Assembly (NCBI GenBank): GCA_031271905.1
Contig: JAISUT010000018.1
Coordinates: 1-57,875 of the forward strand
DNA length: 57,875 nt
Origin: Acidobacteriota bacterium
GTDB lineage: Bacteria; Acidobacteriota; UBA6911
Direction: 5' to 3'
In this document: positions 1-8,043 of the stretch, one piece after another
Layout of the letters: every line of letters begins with the position of its first letter
Numbering within the stretch: the stretch's first letter is position 1
Notes under the pieces: generated by a model
Database searches by the model: none
The model's input: the letters and a program-made list of their open reading frames with translations, nothing else
What the model was told of the DNA's origin: nothing
Program-made: the position numbers and the translations under genes

Positions 1-2
1 GC

Positions 3-482
3 GACTACCAGGGCGCGGCGGCGGCGTTCGAGTCCGAGGGGACGTACTACGGGATGCACCTCGGGGCGGGCTACGTGGCGCGCCTGACGGGGCGGGCGAC
101 GCTCGACCTGTACGGCAAGCACCTCCTGACGCGGCGGGAGGGGGACGAGGTGGCCCTCTCGACGGGCGAGACGGTGCGCTTCGCCGAGGCGACATCGGTG
201 CGCGCGCGGTCCGGCGGGCGGCTCAGCTACCTGATGGAGGGCGGCCTGAGCCCGTACCTGGGCGCGGCGTGGGAGCGCGAGTTCGACGGGGAGGTCGCCG
301 CGTTCATCGAGGGCGTCGGCCTCGGGCGGCCGACGCTGGCGGGGGACAGCGGCATGTACGAGGCGGGGGTCGCCTTCGGCGCGGCGGGCGACGGGAGGTT
401 CTCGCTCGACCTCGGGGTGCAGGGCTACTCGGGGCACCGCGTCGGCATAACGGGCAGCGCCCGCCTGAACGTCAACTTCTAG
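3..482 (+). CDS. Autotransporter C-terminal beta-barrel (5' end outside window)
   Basis: The frame is open from the first bases to the stop at 480-482, so only the C-terminal 159 residues of a larger protein are visible. The sequence is an alternation of short amphipathic strands with Gly/Asp-rich turns (for example GGLSPYLGAAWEREF, FSLDLGVQGYSGHRVG) and ends in RLNVNF. A terminal aromatic residue on a last beta-strand is the outer-membrane insertion signature of autotransporter barrels. The family role is to anchor or translocate an N-terminal passenger across the outer membrane; the passenger is not in the window. Assignment to the autotransporter class rather than another outer-membrane barrel is an inference from this strand pattern. 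Confidence 0.7.
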   Translation, partial: DYQGAAAAFESEGTYYGMHLGAGYVARLTGRATLDLYGKHLLTRREGDEVALSTGETVRFAEATSVRARSGGRLSYLMEGGLSPYLGAAWEREFDGEVAAFIEGVGLGRPTLAGDSGMYEAGVAFGAAGDGRFSLDLGVQGYSGHRVGITGSARLNVNF

Positions 483-496
483 GCGCCGGGCAAGCC

Positions 497-520
497 GGGG
501 GCGCGGCGGGCCGCGCCCCC
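497..520 (+). terminator. GC-rich hairpin after autotransporter gene
   Basis: GGGGGCGCGG pairs perfectly with CCGCGCCCCC around a 4-nt loop, 14 nt after the stop codon. The following sequence (TTCCCCCATCCCTTG) is pyrimidine-rich but has no real T tract, so this may be a weak or factor-assisted terminator. Confidence 0.4.
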
Positions 521-625
521 TTCCCCCATCCCTTGTCAGCTACACGATAAACCGCCTTTTGCCGCCTTTGCCGTGCATGGATGTCCGGGAACGCGATACA
601 ATGTGCCGGAAACGGAGGCGGAGGG

Positions 626-1489
626 ATGACGGGTATGGAGAAGGTCACGGATTGGAACGCGCTCTGGCGGGAGCTGGTCGAGGTCAGGGCGTGCGACCGG
701 CACCGGCGGTTCGAGGCGGGGGCGGACGGGAAGGTCGCGGATCCTTGGGCGGACAGGGCGCGCAAGTTCCTGCAGGGCGTGAACGAACGCTGGAAGGACG
801 CCGATTCGAGCCGCAGGTTCATCCTCTCGCAACTCGACGCCGACTCGACGGTGCTGGACATCGGCGCGGGGGCTGGGGCGTGGGCGACCCTGTTGGCGGG
901 CAAGGCGAAAAGCGTCACGGCGCTCGATCCGTCGGCCGCCATGCTCGCCGTGTTGAGGGAGGACATGGAGGCGCGTGGGATATCCAACATCGACGTCGTG
1001 CAGGGTTCGTGGCCGGAGACCGACGTGGCGCCGCACGACTTCTCGCTCTGCTCGCACGCCATGTACGGTTGCGCCGACTTGGCCGGCTTCATCCGCAAGA
1101 TGGAGGCGCGCACCCGCAAGCTCTGTTTCCTGGTGTTGCGCGCCCCCGCCATCGACGGCGTCCAGGCCGAGGCGGCCCTGCGCGTCTGGGGGCAGCCGTT
1201 GGACAGCCCGAACTTCACCATCGCCTACAACGTCCTGATGCAGATGGGCGTTTACGCGAACGTGCTGATGGAGGACACCGGTTTCTGGAAGCCGCGCACC
1301 AGCCCGAGCCTGGAAGCCGCGCGGGAGCGCCTGAAGCGGGGGCTGGGGCTTTTCGGCGTGGACGCGCATGACGGGTTTTTGACGGAACTGCTCCAGCGGC
1401 GGTTGTCGTGGCGCGACGGCGTCTACGTCTGGCCCAGGGAGGTGCGCTCGGCGCTGGTCTATTGGTCGCCCGCCGGTCAAGGGGGATGA
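626..1489 (+). CDS. Class I SAM-dependent methyltransferase
   Basis: A 287-residue protein with the Rossmann glycine-rich motif I VLDIGAGAGAWATLL near residues 76-90 and the acidic motif II region SVTALDPSAAML just after. These bind S-adenosylmethionine in class I methyltransferases. The start at 626 is chosen because GGAGG at 614-618 sits 7 nt upstream; an in-frame ATG at 581 has no such site. The substrate cannot be told from sequence. Residues beyond 120 carry several Cys (SLCSHAMYGCADL) but no recognised substrate domain. It stands alone between an autotransporter and a convergent penicillin-binding protein gene. Methyltransferase fold is secure; function is open. Confidence 0.8.
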   Translation: MTGMEKVTDWNALWRELVEVRACDRHRRFEAGADGKVADPWADRARKFLQGVNERWKDADSSRRFILSQLDADSTVLDIGAGAGAWATLLAGKAKSVTALDPSAAMLAVLREDMEARGISNIDVVQGSWPETDVAPHDFSLCSHAMYGCADLAGFIRKMEARTRKLCFLVLRAPAIDGVQAEAALRVWGQPLDSPNFTIAYNVLMQMGVYANVLMEDTGFWKPRTSPSLEAARERLKRGLGLFGVDAHDGFLTELLQRRLSWRDGVYVWPREVRSALVYWSPAGQGG

Positions 1490-1528
1490 AGAGGGGGGGA
1501 TGAAGGCGACCATTAGCCGAATTATAGG

Positions 1529-1554
1529 AAAAACACAAAAAAAATGTGTTTTTT
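1529..1554 (+). terminator. AT-rich inverted repeat after methyltransferase gene
   Basis: AAAAACACA (1529-1537) and TGTGTTTTT (1545-1553) form a hairpin with a 7-A loop, followed by more T and a second small palindrome (TGTGAAAAAAATCACA, 1553-1568). It lies 40 nt after the methyltransferase stop. The local composition is strikingly AT-rich for this GC-rich region, which fits an intrinsic terminator usable from either strand. Confidence 0.45.
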
Positions 1555-1680
1555 GTGAAAAAAATCACATTTTCACCCGTTCGGGTGTATTCCGTTCAGT
1601 GCATTTCCCCTATTCTATCGACAATTAGTAGAGAGAACGGCTCCGTAGTCATGAGCCGTCGGAACGCGCATTCCCTCAGT

Positions 1681-1722
1681 CGTCATCTTCCCGCCGTCTT
1701 TGCTTACGGCGGGAAGATGACG
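1681..1722. repeat. Perfect 17-bp inverted repeat between convergent genes
   Basis: CGTCATCTTCCCGCCGT (1681-1697) is perfectly complementary to 1706-1722 around the 8-nt loop CTTTGCTT. It sits in the 330-bp gap between the methyltransferase gene (plus) and the penicillin-binding protein gene (minus). No T run follows on either strand. It could be a bidirectional terminator, a processed RNA hairpin or a mobile-element relic. Apart from this and the AT-rich repeat at 1529, I see nothing in the gap 1490-1819. Confidence 0.5.
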
Positions 1723-1819
1723 ACACCATCTCCCGAACCCCCGCCCTGGACGCCGCATCCCAGCCCCTTTTCGCGATTTAGCAAAGGTTCCCTCAAGCCA
1801 TGTCCTTGCGCGCGCGGCG

Positions 1820-4800
1820 TCACCCCGCCTGCGCGGCGTCCCCGTTCCACAGGTCTTGGATGGCGGGCGCCAGCATCTTCAGGACGGCGACGGGGAGCGA
1901 GCTGGTGAAGCTGAAGCCGCCGGAGTCCGCCCCCGGCACGAACGCCGTCATCACGCCGAAGTAGCGGTCGCCGACGTAGAATGCGAAGGTCGCCGTGCGA
2001 TTCACCGGCCGCGAGGAGATGACGCGCCCCCCGCGCCCCACGGCGTTGCGGCGGTTGTCGCCGGAGCCGGTCTTGCCCCCGACCGGCAGCGGACGCCTGC
2101 CGTCGGTGATCGCCTTGTCCAGCCGGATGGCGGTCCCCCCCTCCACCACCGACGCCATCACCGGCAGCACCGCCTTGGCGACCGCCGGGGAGAGCACCTG
2201 CTCGCCCCCGGACGGCGCCGGCGCCATGACGGTCTCATACGGCGTGCCTGCGGCGAAATGCAGGCGCGTGGTGCGCAGGTCGGGCTTGCGCACCCCCCCG
2301 TTCAGCAGGATGCCCACGAGCCGCGCCAACGCCTCCGGGCGGTCGCCGGAGCTGCCGAGCGCCGTCGCCAGCGTCGGTGACAGCCGTTCAAAGGGGAAGC
2401 CGAGCCGCCGCCACGCCTCGGTGACGCCGGCGAATGCGTCCTGCTCGATGCGGATGCGCAGGCGCCGGTCTTGCGCACGGCGGTTGCGCGGGTGGAACAG
2501 CCAGTCCGAGGCGAGGGCTCGCGCCCTCCCGCTGCGCGCCCACAGCTCGTCCCATGAGGGGCGCTCCGGGCGGCTCATCTGCCCCGCGCACCAGACCTTC
2601 AGCGGATGGGCGCCGAGCAGGCGGCCGTAGTCGAGCAGGGTGAGGCGGGGGTTGCCGTAAGCCTTCGCCAGCATCCCGACCTCCTCGGGGGGCGGCGGCT
2701 CGGGGAGCGCCCGCAGCGCCTCGCCCAGCGCCTCGACGCCCGCCCCTCGGTTCCAGGCGTAGAATGCTATGGCGCGGTGGCGCGCGGAACCCGCCTTCTC
2801 CCCGAGCAGGAGCGCCACGGCGTCCTCCGGCCGGTGCCGGAGGTGGTCGTCGTAGGCGCGCCGCAACACCGCCCTCGCCTCGGCGTCGGCGCCCTCGACG
2901 AGGAGCCGCCGCCGCACCGGGTGCCCCGGGTCTTTGAGCGCCGCCTCGGCGTCGTAGGGCAGGCGGGCGGCGTAATGGCGCACGATGTCGCGCATCAGGC
3001 GGACGTAGACCAGGTTGACGGAGTCGCGCGTGGCGTCGCGCACCGACGGGGAGGGGGCGCCGCCGGCACCCTGGAAGTTATGGAACGTGTGCACCCCCCC
3101 GCCGGTGAAGAACGTCTCGCCCGCGTCTGCCGGATAGCGCCGGTCCAGCGCCATCTGCAACGTCGCGTCCAGACCGGGGCGCTGCGCGGGCGCCTTCGCG
3201 TCCAACGCCTCCAAGACCCACCGCGTCAGCGGGTCGTGGGGCGTCTCGCCCGCCTCCGCCCGCGCCCGCTCCGCCCGCAGCTCCCCGACGCCGAGGCTGG
3301 CGAACTGCGCGTGCAACCCCGCCACGATGTCCAGGTAGTGCACGAGCGTGCGCAGCTTGGCGGTGCTGCCGAGTTGCATCTTCATGCCGGTGTTGACGTC
3401 GAAAGGCGCCTCCAGCGTGTCTGTGGCGGCTCGCAACAGGTTCCCCTGCGGCGTCCTCTCGAACAGGATGAGGCCGTAGACCACCTTGGCGGGGTCGCCG
3501 TCGGCCAACAGCCGCCTGCCCGCGAGCCCGCTCGATGCGACGAACCCCGGGTCGCGCAGCTTGCCGAAAAGCTCGACCACCCGCTGTTGGAAACCGAGGT
3601 CTATCGTGCTGTGGACGTCCAGGTGCAACCGGTCCAGCTCGTAAAAGCCGGGGACGCCCAAGACCGCCGCCAGCCGCGCGCGCACCTGGTTGGTCGCCTT
3701 GCCCTCGGCGTAGGGCGTGTGCGCAGGCTCCGGCGGCCTGGGGGCGAAGTCGAGGGGCGCCTCCAGCGCCAGCCGCGCCAGTTCCGGCGAGATCGCCCGC
3801 GCGCCCTCCATGAGGCGGACGTGGAAGTCCGTGCGCGCCTCGAGCGCCTTGCGGTCTTGGAGCAGGTAGTGGCTGGGCGCTTTCACCGCGCATAGGAGCG
3901 CCGCCACCTTCTTGAACGCCCGCGCCTTTTCCGGCGTGTCGGCGGGATGCGCCAAGATGGCGGAGGCGTCGCGCAAGTCCAGGGCGAACCAGGCGCCCAA
4001 CCCGTCGCCCAGGCCGTAGACCTCGCCGTAGCCGGGCGCGGCGGCCAGGGGGATGGTGTTCAGGTAGTCGAGGACGATGCGACGCCTCTCCCGCCGGGTG
4101 TCCGTCCCCTTCCGGTAGACCTTCAGGCTCGCCTCTACCATCTGGCGCAGCTTGGCGAGCGCCGAGTCGGTCCGCCCCTCGCCATGGTGGCGGTACTTCT
4201 CCATCTGCGTGGCGAGGGTGCTCCCCCCCTCGACCGGCGTGGAGAGCCCCAGCCTGTGCCCGGCGTAGGAGAGCGCCGCCTTGGCGAGGCGCGGCCAGTC
4301 CACGACGGGGTTGGTGTGGGCGTCGGCGGGCTGGCCCAGCCTGCGGTTCTCGATCAGCAGCAAGGCCTTGACCACCAGCGGCGGGATGTCCTCGAACCTG
4401 CCGAAACAGGCTCCGCCCGGCGGGGGGGCGAACATCTCGCGCCCGCCCCCGTCCTTTATCGAGAGCCGGGTGGATGCCGGCTCGTCATAGGGCGGGTGCA
4501 GCCCCCAGCGGGCGATGCGCTCCATCTCGGGGGAGAGGCGCGCCTGATGCGTGACGCGGTAGCCTGCGGCCTCGAGCCGCCGCTGGAATTCGGGGAGCAG
4601 GGCGTAGCCGGCCCGGATGTCGAACGGGCCGTCCTTGGGGAAGACGATGTTGGGGCTGGGCCCCGGCTCGACCTGAAAGGACATCTTGCGCGCGTAGTGC
4701 GCAAGGATGCGGGAGCTGAAAACCGAGGTCTGGAGTTCGTGGAGTCCCGCCGCCGCGACGACCAGGACGACGCAGAGCCGCGTCCGCAGGCGGCGGTACA

Positions 4801-4948
4801 GGCGCATGAGCCGGCAAGACAGCCGCCCCAGCCCGAAGACGCCCGCCCCGGCGCCGTCCATGCCGCCTTGCGCGGGGGCGTCAGATGCGGCCGTCGCGTC
4901 GGGGGATGCGGGGGGTGGGGCGTCGTTTTCAAACATCGTATGCACCAT
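1820..4948 (-). CDS. Bifunctional penicillin-binding protein (GT51 transglycosylase + transpeptidase)
   Basis: A 1042-residue class A-type penicillin-binding protein that would polymerise and cross-link peptidoglycan in the periplasm. An N-terminal Pro/Ala-rich cytoplasmic stretch is followed by one membrane anchor (RLCVVLVVAAAGLHELQ). The GT51 domain shows ALLLIENRRLG (motif 1 with the catalytic Glu) and VEGGSTLATQMEKY (motif 2). The penicillin-binding domain has the active-site STAK (in MQLGSTAKLRTL), SVN (in RDSVNLVYVRL) and KTGS (in GGKTGSGDNRR) motifs, so both activities look intact. The start at 4948 has GGGAGA about 8 nt upstream. The protein is longer than usual class A enzymes because of inserted segments between the SVN and KTG motifs. 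The region 4949-5091 upstream holds only this ribosome-binding site. Confidence 0.88.
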   Translation of the reverse strand: MVHTMFENDAPPPASPDATAASDAPAQGGMDGAGAGVFGLGRLSCRLMRLYRRLRTRLCVVLVVAAAGLHELQTSVFSSRILAHYARKMSFQVEPGPSPNIVFPKDGPFDIRAGYALLPEFQRRLEAAGYRVTHQARLSPEMERIARWGLHPPYDEPASTRLSIKDGGGREMFAPPPGGACFGRFEDIPPLVVKALLLIENRRLGQPADAHTNPVVDWPRLAKAALSYAGHRLGLSTPVEGGSTLATQMEKYRHHGEGRTDSALAKLRQMVEASLKVYRKGTDTRRERRRIVLDYLNTIPLAAAPGYGEVYGLGDGLGAWFALDLRDASAILAHPADTPEKARAFKKVAALLCAVKAPSHYLLQDRKALEARTDFHVRLMEGARAISPELARLALEAPLDFAPRPPEPAHTPYAEGKATNQVRARLAAVLGVPGFYELDRLHLDVHSTIDLGFQQRVVELFGKLRDPGFVASSGLAGRRLLADGDPAKVVYGLILFERTPQGNLLRAATDTLEAPFDVNTGMKMQLGSTAKLRTLVHYLDIVAGLHAQFASLGVGELRAERARAEAGETPHDPLTRWVLEALDAKAPAQRPGLDATLQMALDRRYPADAGETFFTGGGVHTFHNFQGAGGAPSPSVRDATRDSVNLVYVRLMRDIVRHYAARLPYDAEAALKDPGHPVRRRLLVEGADAEARAVLRRAYDDHLRHRPEDAVALLLGEKAGSARHRAIAFYAWNRGAGVEALGEALRALPEPPPPEEVGMLAKAYGNPRLTLLDYGRLLGAHPLKVWCAGQMSRPERPSWDELWARSGRARALASDWLFHPRNRRAQDRRLRIRIEQDAFAGVTEAWRRLGFPFERLSPTLATALGSSGDRPEALARLVGILLNGGVRKPDLRTTRLHFAAGTPYETVMAPAPSGGEQVLSPAVAKAVLPVMASVVEGGTAIRLDKAITDGRRPLPVGGKTGSGDNRRNAVGRGGRVISSRPVNRTATFAFYVGDRYFGVMTAFVPGADSGGFSFTSSLPVAVLKMLAPAIQDLWNGDAAQAG

Positions 4949-5091
4949 GCGGCCCGTCTCCCGGCGCCGGCGCGCCGGGTTGCCGCTCCCAGGAAACCCT
5001 CGCCGGAGACGGACGGGGCGCCAACCCCGGGCCCGGCGGGTCGAAGTGCTCGTTCATGGTCACATATCGGGAGGAACGGACGCGGGCTGTA

Positions 5092-5213
5092 GGGAAACTT
5101 CTAAAAACCCCGGACACTGCGTTGCGCCTTGGTCGAAGACGCCCAGTCGCCTCAGCGAACTCCGCTTTCCGACCTGCGGCGACGCCTTGTCCGCGAGGTC
5201 TTTAGAGGCTCCC
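5092..5213 (+). mobile_element. MITE-like repeat family 1, long copy A
   Basis: A 122-bp element whose ends GGGAAACTTCTAAAAACC and GTCTTTAGAGGCTCCC are imperfect inverted repeats. Inside are GCGCCTTGGTCGAAGACG and CTCCGCTTTCCGACC, which form an internal inverted pair. The same sequence occurs at 22861, 29321 (inverted) and 35264, and in shortened form at 22200 and 23105. It encodes nothing and lies 20 bp beyond the stop of the Cys-rich protein gene (minus strand). Confidence 0.8.
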
Positions 5214-5232
5214 GTGTCTTTTCGCGGGAAGG

Positions 5233-5754
5233 CTACGGCTGCGGTTTCCGCTTCGGGTGCCTGGAGCGGATGTCGATCAGTATGGGGGCGCCTTTGGGGG
5301 GCGCCGCCGCCGGCCCGTCCACGCCTCCTTGCGCGGGGGCGCCGGGCATCCCGAGGGTGGGGAACAGGTCGTAGACCTCCTTCCCGCCGTCGTCGACGAG
5401 GTGCATCCCCTCCGTGTGCAGGCGCACGAAATGGGTGCAGTATTTCCGCGCCTCCCCGCCGATGCACGACTCGACGCAGTACAGGTCGGTGTCGGTGCAG
5501 TTGGCGCACTCGCCCAGCGAGACGCAGACCTTGGGCACGGTGGTCTTGCAGGCGGCGCAAAGGGTGTAGGGGTCGGGGTCGGCGGCGAAGCGGGGGCAGT
5601 CCCTGCGGTCGGCGGCGTCCCACGCCTCGCCGAAGACCTTGCACCCCATGAAGAGATGCGCCTCGCCGTCCCCGTCCGCCTCGATCTCCGCCAGGCTCTC
5701 GTCAATCCAGTGGATGCAGTTCTTGCAATGGTGCGCGGAAAGGGTTTCGGTCAT
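5233..5754 (-). CDS. Cysteine-rich protein of unknown function
   Basis: A 173-residue protein with no signal peptide and about 15 cysteines. They are spaced as HHCKNC, MGC, RDCPRF, LCAAC, KVC, ECANC, YCVESC and KYC, with a His-Trp segment near the N-terminus. The pairing of CxxC units suggests metal (zinc or Fe-S) binding or a compact disulfide or zinc-ribbon fold; this is an inference. The C-terminal 40 residues are Pro/Gly-rich and end in a basic tail (RSRHPKRKPQP). It follows the TPR gene by 31 bp on the same strand and is probably cotranscribed. A MITE-like element lies directly after its stop. I do not recognise the family. Confidence 0.65.
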   Translation of the reverse strand: MTETLSAHHCKNCIHWIDESLAEIEADGDGEAHLFMGCKVFGEAWDAADRRDCPRFAADPDPYTLCAACKTTVPKVCVSLGECANCTDTDLYCVESCIGGEARKYCTHFVRLHTEGMHLVDDGGKEVYDLFPTLGMPGAPAQGGVDGPAAAPPKGAPILIDIRSRHPKRKPQP

Positions 5755-5785
5755 GGCGCGTCACGCGAAAAAATGGGAGACGGGG

Positions 5786-6640
5786 TCACGCATGGCGGCT
5801 CGCGCCGACCAGCTCTTGGAAATCTTGGAGGCCGACGAGTTCCGCGAAGTCGGGGTCTTGCTTGGCGTGTATCCGGCTGTCCTCGTTCAGCGCCACGGCC
5901 CGCCGCAGGTTCTCGACCGCCTCCGATTGCGTCCCCTTGCACGCCAGCGAGGCTGCGAGGGAATAGTAGATGTAATCGGCGTCGGGGTGCTTCTCCAGCG
6001 ACTGCCGGAAATAGGCGACGGCCTTGTCGTAGTCGCCCTTGTTGTGCTCCATCACCCCCAAGGCGTAGAGCTGGTCGTAGGACGGGGGGGCTGCGGGCTT
6101 TTTCTGCCGCGCCTCCTCGCGTTTACAGATGTCGAGGTAGCTGCGCGCCCGCGCCGAGATCTCGCGGTCGTTCGGGTAGTTGTCCACCAGCGATTGCAAC
6201 TCGACGTGCGCCTTCTTGAAGTCCTTCTTGTAAAGGAACTCGATGCCCTTTTCCAAGTGCGCCAAGGCGGAGCTGGTCGTCTTGGTCTGGCGCAACAGCC
6301 TCGACGACTCCATCTCCGCCACGGGCTCCGCCGGCGGAGCGGGTGGGCGCGGCTTCGCCGCCTCCGGCTTGGCTGCGGGCTTTTTCACCGGACTTCCCGC
6401 GCGCCCGGGGGCAGGCTTCCCTGCGGTGCGCGCCTTCGCGGCGGCCGCCTTCGCGACCGCTTTCTTGGCGGCGGGTGCGGGTGCGGCTTTCTTCGCCGGC
6501 GGGGCCTTCGCCGGGGCTTTCTTCGCCGGCGGGGTCTTCCCCTTGGCGGGCGTCGGGGCAGCCTTCGCCTTCGCCGCCGACGCAGGCTTGGTTTTCTTGG
6601 TTGTCGCAGGAGTTGTCGCGGGACGAGTGATTTTGCTCAT
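5786..6640 (-). CDS. Lys/Ala/Pro-rich (histone H1-like) tail fused to a TPR domain
   Basis: A 284-residue cytoplasmic protein in two parts. Residues 1-105 are a low-complexity basic tail made of repeated PAKKAPAKA-type units, like bacterial histone H1-like proteins or DNA- and polyanion-binding tails. Residues 120-284 hold tetratricopeptide repeats, for example HLEKGIEFLYKKDFKKAH and ALGVMEHNKGDYDKAVAYF, a scaffold for protein-protein contacts. No enzymatic motif is visible. The ATG at 6640 has only a weak ribosome-binding site, but the ORF is the only coding frame with TPR periodicity. A role in tethering a partner to nucleic acid is inference. Confidence 0.7.
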   Translation of the reverse strand: MSKITRPATTPATTKKTKPASAAKAKAAPTPAKGKTPPAKKAPAKAPPAKKAAPAPAAKKAVAKAAAAKARTAGKPAPGRAGSPVKKPAAKPEAAKPRPPAPPAEPVAEMESSRLLRQTKTTSSALAHLEKGIEFLYKKDFKKAHVELQSLVDNYPNDREISARARSYLDICKREEARQKKPAAPPSYDQLYALGVMEHNKGDYDKAVAYFRQSLEKHPDADYIYYSLAASLACKGTQSEAVENLRRAVALNEDSRIHAKQDPDFAELVGLQDFQELVGASRHA

Positions 6641-6804
6641 GTTCTAGTCTGTATTCCGTTTCTGCGCCGATACCCTCGGTTACAAATTCATATCATCCGG
6701 CATCTTCCGGCGCTCCGCTTCCATCGCCATGACCTAAACCTGATGCCGTACACAACATATACGCATCGCAAAAGCGAACAACTTATTCCTAAGCAGATTC
6801 GCCC

Positions 6805-7422
6805 ATGAAAAAAATTGACGTTATTATTAGGAGAAAACAGTCGATAAGTCAAGAGCCAGATGGCGCTTGTTCGGGTTTCGACGTCCATGCCGCGCCGGAC
6901 GGGCATGTGGCGTTTTCACTTGTGGACGACTCTGGGGCATCCGTGGAACCATCGACTTTTGACCTGCACGAATCGGAATTCCGGCGCATCGAGGCGATCT
7001 TGTCCCGCGTGCGCGGCGAGGTGCGGGCGGAGTTGGCGCTCCTGGTCAGCCGGAGCGGGCAGGCGGTCGCCGCCGCAGGCGCCGCCGAGGGGGTGGACGA
7101 CACGGCGCTGGCGTCGCTCGCCACCGCGGCTTTGGCGGCGTCCGACGGCCTGGCGCGACTCGTCGGCGAGGACGGCTTCCCCGCCTTGGCGCACCAAGGC
7201 GTCCGGCGGAGCGTCTTCATATCGGACTTGATGCGGCGCTACGCCCTGGTGCTGGTCTTCGACGCCGCAGTCTCGGCGGGGCTGGTGCGCTACAAGTGCA
7301 AGCGGGCGGCGCTCCTGGTCGAGGACGTGTTGCGCGGCCGCCGCAGGGCGGGGGAGGGGCCTGCGGCGCCGGGCGGGCTCAAGTTCAGCGATGACGAGCT
7401 GGAAGCTTTGCTGGGCGAATAA
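6805..7422 (+). CDS. mglB: Roadblock/LC7 domain protein, MglB-like
   Basis: A 205-residue protein whose central part (ALLVSRSGQAVAAAG through residue 170) has the roadblock/LC7 signature: a hydrophobic strand, S-x-x-G-x, then a helix, and FISDLMRRYALVLVFD as the later strand pair. In known systems MglB dimers act as the GTPase-activating partner of the Ras-like MglA at a cell pole. The next gene, 30 bp downstream, is a clear MglA GTPase, which supports the pairing. The ATG at 6805 lacks a good ribosome-binding site, and an AGGAG at 6829 has no start codon behind it, so the N-terminus is uncertain. It is longer than a typical MglB (about 150 residues), with an acidic C-terminal tail (SDDELEALLGE). 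Confidence 0.75.
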   Translation: MKKIDVIIRRKQSISQEPDGACSGFDVHAAPDGHVAFSLVDDSGASVEPSTFDLHESEFRRIEAILSRVRGEVRAELALLVSRSGQAVAAAGAAEGVDDTALASLATAALAASDGLARLVGEDGFPALAHQGVRRSVFISDLMRRYALVLVFDAAVSAGLVRYKCKRAALLVEDVLRGRRRAGEGPAAPGGLKFSDDELEALLGE

Positions 7423-7452
7423 TTTCACTTAATCAGCTACGAGGGGCGGACG

Positions 7453-8043
7453 GTGACCTTCATCAACTATGTGGCGCGGGAAATCAACTGCAAGATCGTT
7501 TATTACGGCCCCGGCCTGTGCGGCAAGACCACGAATTTGCAGTACGTCTACCAGATCACCAGCGCGGAGAACAAGGGGAAGTTGATCTCCCTGGCGACGG
7601 AGACGGAGCGGACGCTCTTTTTCGACTTCCTGCCGATAGACTTCGGCGACATCCGGGGCTTCAAGACGCGCTTCCACCTTTACACGGTCCCCGGGCAAGT
7701 GTTCTACGACTCCAGCCGCAAGCTCATCCTGAAAGGGGCGGACGGGGTGGTCTTCGTCGCCGACTCGCAGGAGGAGCGCTTCGACGCCAACCTGGAGTCG
7801 CTGGACAACCTCAAGGAGAACCTCCGGGAGCAGGGGGCCGACATCCTGGCGCTCCCCTACGTCCTGCAGTTGAACAAGCGCGACCTGCCGAGCGCCATGG
7901 CCGCCGAGGAGCTGACGCGCGTGTTGAGGGTGAGGGACGAGCCGGTCTTCGAGTCGGTGGCGGTCAGGGGCGACGGGGTGCTGCCCACCTTGAAGGCCAT
8001 CGCCCGCCAGGTGCTGGTGGAGCTGCGCAAGAACGGCGCCTAG
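7453..8043 (+). CDS. mglA: Ras-like small GTPase MglA
   Basis: A 196-residue bacterial Ras-like GTPase. The P-loop YGPGLCGKTTNL covers residues 18-29 (GPGLCGKT at 19-26), TVPGQVFY is the switch II region with the WDTAG-to-VPGQ change typical of MglA, and QLNKRDLPSA is the N/TKxD guanine-specificity motif. MglA sets polarity and drives gliding or type IV pilus positioning in Myxococcus and relatives, under control of an MglB-type partner, here the preceding gene. The start is GTG at 7453 with GAGGGGCGG just upstream. Its TAG overlaps, within CTAG, the TAG of the convergent gene on the other strand. Confidence 0.93.
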   Translation: MTFINYVAREINCKIVYYGPGLCGKTTNLQYVYQITSAENKGKLISLATETERTLFFDFLPIDFGDIRGFKTRFHLYTVPGQVFYDSSRKLILKGADGVVFVADSQEERFDANLESLDNLKENLREQGADILALPYVLQLNKRDLPSAMAAEELTRVLRVRDEPVFESVAVRGDGVLPTLKAIARQVLVELRKNGA

